Shown one piece after another: positions 43,948 to 46,599 of a stretch of DNA of 46,599 nt. Each line of letters starts with the position of its first letter. Positions within the stretch are counted from its first letter, which is position 1. The translations under genes were made by a program, and so were the position numbers. Under the pieces are notes generated by a model. That model ran no database searches, was not told the origin of the DNA, and worked only from the letters and a program-made list of their open reading frames with translations. This stretch comes from an uncultured Pelagibacteraceae bacterium. GTDB taxonomy: Bacteria > Pseudomonadota > Alphaproteobacteria > Pelagibacterales > Pelagibacteraceae. The DNA lies in assembly GCA_902516395.1 (NCBI GenBank), contig CABXYN010000010.1, positions 1-46,599 on the forward strand, in the 5' to 3' direction.

Positions 43948-44988
43948 GTGCCTAAAAAAATTCAAATATCAGTTGTTGGAATAGGTTTAATGGGACTACA
44001 ACATATTAAAGCTATTCAAAAATCAAAATTTGCGTCTTTACATTCTATTGTTGAAATAAAAAAAACTGGGGTAGAGTTATCAAATAAATTTAAAGTACCA
44101 CTATATAAAGATATCAAAATTTTATTAGAAAAGAACAAACCCGATGCGGTGATAGTTGCCACTCCTAATATTTTACACGAAACTGATACAATAAAATTTT
44201 TAAAATCAAAAATACCTGTTTTATTAGAGAAACCAATTTCAGATAATATTAAATCTGCAAAGAAAATCATTAGTAGTGCAAGGTCAAATAGAACCTCATT
44301 ATTAATAGGATATCACAGACGGCATAATTCAATTGTTAATAATGTAAAAAAAATAATAGAAAATAAAAAACTTGGAAAAATAGTATCTGCAAATATTTTA
44401 TGTTGGCTATATAAACATAAAAAATATTTTAATGAAAAATGGAGAGTAACCGAGGGTGGCGGTCCATTAGGTATTAACTTAGTTCATGATATCGATATGA
44501 TTTGTTATTTACTTGGTCCTGTTAATTATGTTCAGGCATTTAAATCAAATAGTATTAGAAAACATAAGGTTGAGGATACTGCTTCAGTAAATTTATTTTT
44601 TAAATCTGGAACCTTATGTACTCTAAACGTATCTGATACCATAGTCTCACCATGGAGCTATGAATTAACTGCAGGTGAAAATCCTGCCTATCCAATAACT
44701 GACCAATCTTCTTATTTTATTGGAGGAACCAAAGGTTCTCTTCAATTCCCGAATTTAAAGTTATGGTACTACAAAAAAGAAAGAAGTTGGTGGAACAATA
44801 TTTATAATAATAAAATTAAAGTTCAAAAAAGTAATAAAACTCTAATTAATCAGATTGATCACTTTTCAAAAGTTGTTATGAAAAAAGAAAAACCAAAAGT
44901 GACTGGTAAAGATGGTTTAAATTCTTTAATAATTTTTGACGCAATAAACAAAAGTTCTAAATCAGGTAAAAAAATAAGAATTAGTTAA
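43948..44988 (+). CDS. Gfo/Idh/MocA-family oxidoreductase
   Basis: A 346-residue NAD(P)-dependent dehydrogenase, starting at GTG 43948 ('MPKKIQISVVGIGLMG'). The Rossmann motif 'GIGLMGLQH' is at 11-19, 'LLEKPISDN' holds the catalytic Lys, and 'EGGGPLGINLVHDIDMICYLLGP' the active-site Asp/His. It is the last gene of the CUT1 operon and overlaps the convergent EamA gene by 8 bases. Confidence 0.87.
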   Translation: MPKKIQISVVGIGLMGLQHIKAIQKSKFASLHSIVEIKKTGVELSNKFKVPLYKDIKILLEKNKPDAVIVATPNILHETDTIKFLKSKIPVLLEKPISDNIKSAKKIISSARSNRTSLLIGYHRRHNSIVNNVKKIIENKKLGKIVSANILCWLYKHKKYFNEKWRVTEGGGPLGINLVHDIDMICYLLGPVNYVQAFKSNSIRKHKVEDTASVNLFFKSGTLCTLNVSDTIVSPWSYELTAGENPAYPITDQSSYFIGGTKGSLQFPNLKLWYYKKERSWWNNIYNNKIKVQKSNKTLINQIDHFSKVVMKKEKPKVTGKDGLNSLIIFDAINKSSKSGKKIRIS

Positions 44989-45865
44989 TTTTTTTTACCT
45001 TCTTTGTGCCCTCAACTCTAATAAACAAAACTCCAAAAATTATAATTCCTATAAGACCTATTATTTTACTTATATCTGCTGGAACACCAAAAATTAAAAA
45101 GTTAATTATTGTTGACCATAATAATTGAGAATATTGAAAATTAGTTACAAATGATAAATTAGATAATTGAATTGCATATATAATTATAAAATGACTTATG
45201 AAACCAAAAATTCCCATAGCAACTAAACCAATCCAATAAATATTATTTTCAATCGGTACCCAATTAAATGAAATATAAATTGTAAATATCAAAGCCCCAG
45301 TAACAGCGGTATAGAAAACTGCTGAGAAAGGCTCATTGTTTCCTGAAATAAGTTTTGTAAAAAATTGATAAAGTGCCCAACATAATGGTGGCACAATAGG
45401 AAAGATGAGTTCTGGTGATAATACTTTCATACTAGGTCCCAGGGCATAAATAATTGATCCAAAACTTAGCAACATCAATATTGTACCTTTAGGAGATAAT
45501 ATATCTTTTAAAAAATATGCTGATAAAAGCGAAACAATTAATGGAGCGCTAAAAAAAACTACGTATATGTCAACCAAATCAAATCTTTGCAATGAGTTGA
45601 ACATAAAAAATGTTGCTGTAACCATTAATAATGATCTAATAATTTGAATTTTAAAATTTCTAGTTAAATTTAGCTTTGGTTTGAAGATTACGAAATAAAC
45701 ACAAAGTGCAACAAAGTGAAAAAAAAATCTTCCCCACACGGCTTGCGTAACTGGCATAACGTTTCCTAAATATTTTGCAGTTGAATCCATGCATACAAAT
45801 AAAAAAAACCCTGAAGCGGACAGAAAAATAACCTTAATTAAAGAAGCTTTTTTATTTTCTGACAT
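44981..45865 (-). CDS. EamA/DMT-family transporter
   Basis: A 294-residue membrane protein with about ten hydrophobic segments in two EamA repeats ('FLFVCMDSTAKYLGNVMPVTQAVWGRFFFHF' at the start, 'SFVTNFQYSQLLWSTIINFLIFG' near the end). It belongs to the S-adenosylmethionine/riboflavin-type DMT group by pattern, but the substrate is not predictable. It lies 28 bases downstream of the dehydratase gene on the same strand, so it may exchange a sugar acid or a product of it. Confidence 0.86.
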   Translation of the reverse strand: MSENKKASLIKVIFLSASGFFLFVCMDSTAKYLGNVMPVTQAVWGRFFFHFVALCVYFVIFKPKLNLTRNFKIQIIRSLLMVTATFFMFNSLQRFDLVDIYVVFFSAPLIVSLLSAYFLKDILSPKGTILMLLSFGSIIYALGPSMKVLSPELIFPIVPPLCWALYQFFTKLISGNNEPFSAVFYTAVTGALIFTIYISFNWVPIENNIYWIGLVAMGIFGFISHFIIIYAIQLSNLSFVTNFQYSQLLWSTIINFLIFGVPADISKIIGLIGIIIFGVLFIRVEGTKKVKKIN

Positions 45866-45893
45866 GATAATTTATGAAAAATTTTTCAAAAAA

Positions 45894-46599
45894 CTACATT
45901 ACTACGCCTACTTGCCAAGGATTAAATTCCTCGTCACCGTAGCCATTAATTTCACTTTTTGATTTATTTCCTGAAGCTGTATTTACAACTAGCTCAAATA
46001 TTCTATTTCCAACTTTATCAATGTCTTCTTTACCTTCTGCAATAGTCCCACAATTTATATCCATATCTTCTTCCATTTTTTCATACATCGCAGTATTTGT
46101 TGATAATTTTAAACTCGGAACAGGTTTACAGCCAAAACATGAACCTCTACCTGTTGTGAAACATATTACATTTGCACCTGAAGCAACTTGCCCTGTTACG
46201 GACACAGGGTCATACCCTGGAGAGTCCATAAAATTAAAGCCTTTATTTTTTAATGGCTCTGCGTATTCAAGTACATCTTCTAATATTGATTTGCCACCTT
46301 TGGCAACTGCGCCAAGTGATTTTTCTAGTATTGTAGTTAAGCCACCTCGTTTATTTCCTGGAGCAGGATTATTATCCATGGTGCTATTATTTATTGAAGT
46401 GTAATTTTTCCACCATTTTAATCTTTCCATTAATTTGTCTGCTGTTTCTTGGCTGTTAGCTCTATTAATTAGAAGATGCTCGGCCCCATAAATTTCAGGA
46501 GTTTCAGATAATATTGAACTTCCACCTTTTTTAACTAACAAATCAGCTGCAACACCTAAAGCTGGATTAGCTGTAATGCCAGAATATCCATCTGAACCT
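45894..46599 (-). CDS. Altronate/galactarate dehydratase family protein (UxaA/GarD), truncated by window end
   Basis: The frame stays open to the window edge; at least 235 C-terminal residues are present, and the TTG at 46541 is internal. 'GSDGYSGITANPALG' at the edge, 'SPGYDPVSVTGQVASGANVICFTTGRGSCFGCKPVPSLKLSTNT' and 'EEDMDINCGTI' followed by 'INGYGDEEFNPWQVG' are UxaA/GarD hallmarks; Cys residues in this part could bind iron. The family dehydrates sugar acids such as D-altronate, D-galactarate or related acids to 2-keto-3-deoxy acids. The SAF N-terminal domain, if fused, lies outside. Confidence 0.9.
   Translation of the reverse strand, partial: GSDGYSGITANPALGVAADLLVKKGGSSILSETPEIYGAEHLLINRANSQETADKLMERLKWWKNYTSINNSTMDNNPAPGNKRGGLTTILEKSLGAVAKGGKSILEDVLEYAEPLKNKGFNFMDSPGYDPVSVTGQVASGANVICFTTGRGSCFGCKPVPSLKLSTNTAMYEKMEEDMDINCGTIAEGKEDIDKVGNRIFELVVNTASGNKSKSEINGYGDEEFNPWQVGVVM

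Noticed and set aside
46021..46404. 127-codon open frame on the plus strand
   Set aside because: Antisense to the well-supported UxaA/GarD-type gene.
1..46599. Search for CRISPR arrays, insertion sequences, tRNA and rRNA genes
   Set aside because: No spaced direct repeats, transposase-like proteins, terminal repeats, cloverleaf-like CCA-ended segments or rRNA-like stretches were noticed on reading; this was by eye, not by program.

Overview
The window is AT-rich by eye (roughly 70% A+T), very tightly packed, and has no rRNA, tRNA, CRISPR or insertion sequence that I can see. Neighbouring genes overlap by 1-20 bases or are separated by a few bases, and convergent genes abut with almost no spacer. 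The alphaproteobacterial HVGS form of TyrRS, an IscR-SufBCDS-SufU-DUF59-SufA cluster and the streamlined layout suggest a marine alphaproteobacterium of the SAR11/Pelagibacterales type. That assignment is inferred from style and gene content, not from a database search.

Positions 1-13500 look like core genome: the 3' end of an AsmA-like envelope protein, tyrS, anmK, an alpha/beta hydrolase, then iscR and a complete SUF iron-sulfur assembly operon behind a promoter carrying a clear IscR-type palindrome. These are followed by glnA, a YbaK-like tRNA deacylase and an EamA permease. A 45-codon ORF and two palindromes fill the sufA-glnA gap.

Positions 13500-46599 are an accessory carbohydrate and polyol catabolism region. 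It contains four Gfo/Idh/MocA oxidoreductases, IolE and IolD of the inositol pathway, a DUF1907 (human C11orf54-like) zinc protein, an HpcH-type aldolase plus aldehyde dehydrogenase pair, two D-2-hydroxyacid dehydrogenases, and two adjacent 2-oxoglutarate/Fe(II) oxygenases with a ketopantoate-reductase-like enzyme. It also has an L-rhamnonate-dehydratase-like enolase paired with a PdxA-like dehydrogenase, a FucU-type mutarotase with a ribokinase, a ROK kinase without its zinc motif, two SDRs, and a truncated UxaA/GarD-type dehydratase with a second EamA permease. Three uptake systems are interleaved: a CUT2 sugar ABC transporter (27733-30538), a tripartite tricarboxylate transporter (34236-37214) and a CUT1 glucose/mannose-type ABC transporter (38982-43174).

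The genes form probable transcription units: 15643-13500 (-); 15675-16577 (+); 20345-16572 (-); 20410-21378 (+); 23613-21380 (-); 23669-31992 (+); 34164-31993 (-); 34236-38871 (+); 38982-44988 (+); and >46599-44981 (-). No transcriptional regulator gene lies anywhere in the accessory part. Each of the three substrate-binding-protein genes is followed directly by a strong intrinsic terminator, and one of these terminators lies inside the start of the next coding sequence (tctB). The likely theme is import of several sugars, polyols and sugar acids, their oxidation at a hydroxyl or as aldonic acids, dehydration, and aldol cleavage to central metabolites. The inositol route is incomplete (no IolB, IolC or IolJ in view), which makes the DUF1907 gene and the oxygenase module the best candidates for undescribed chemistry.
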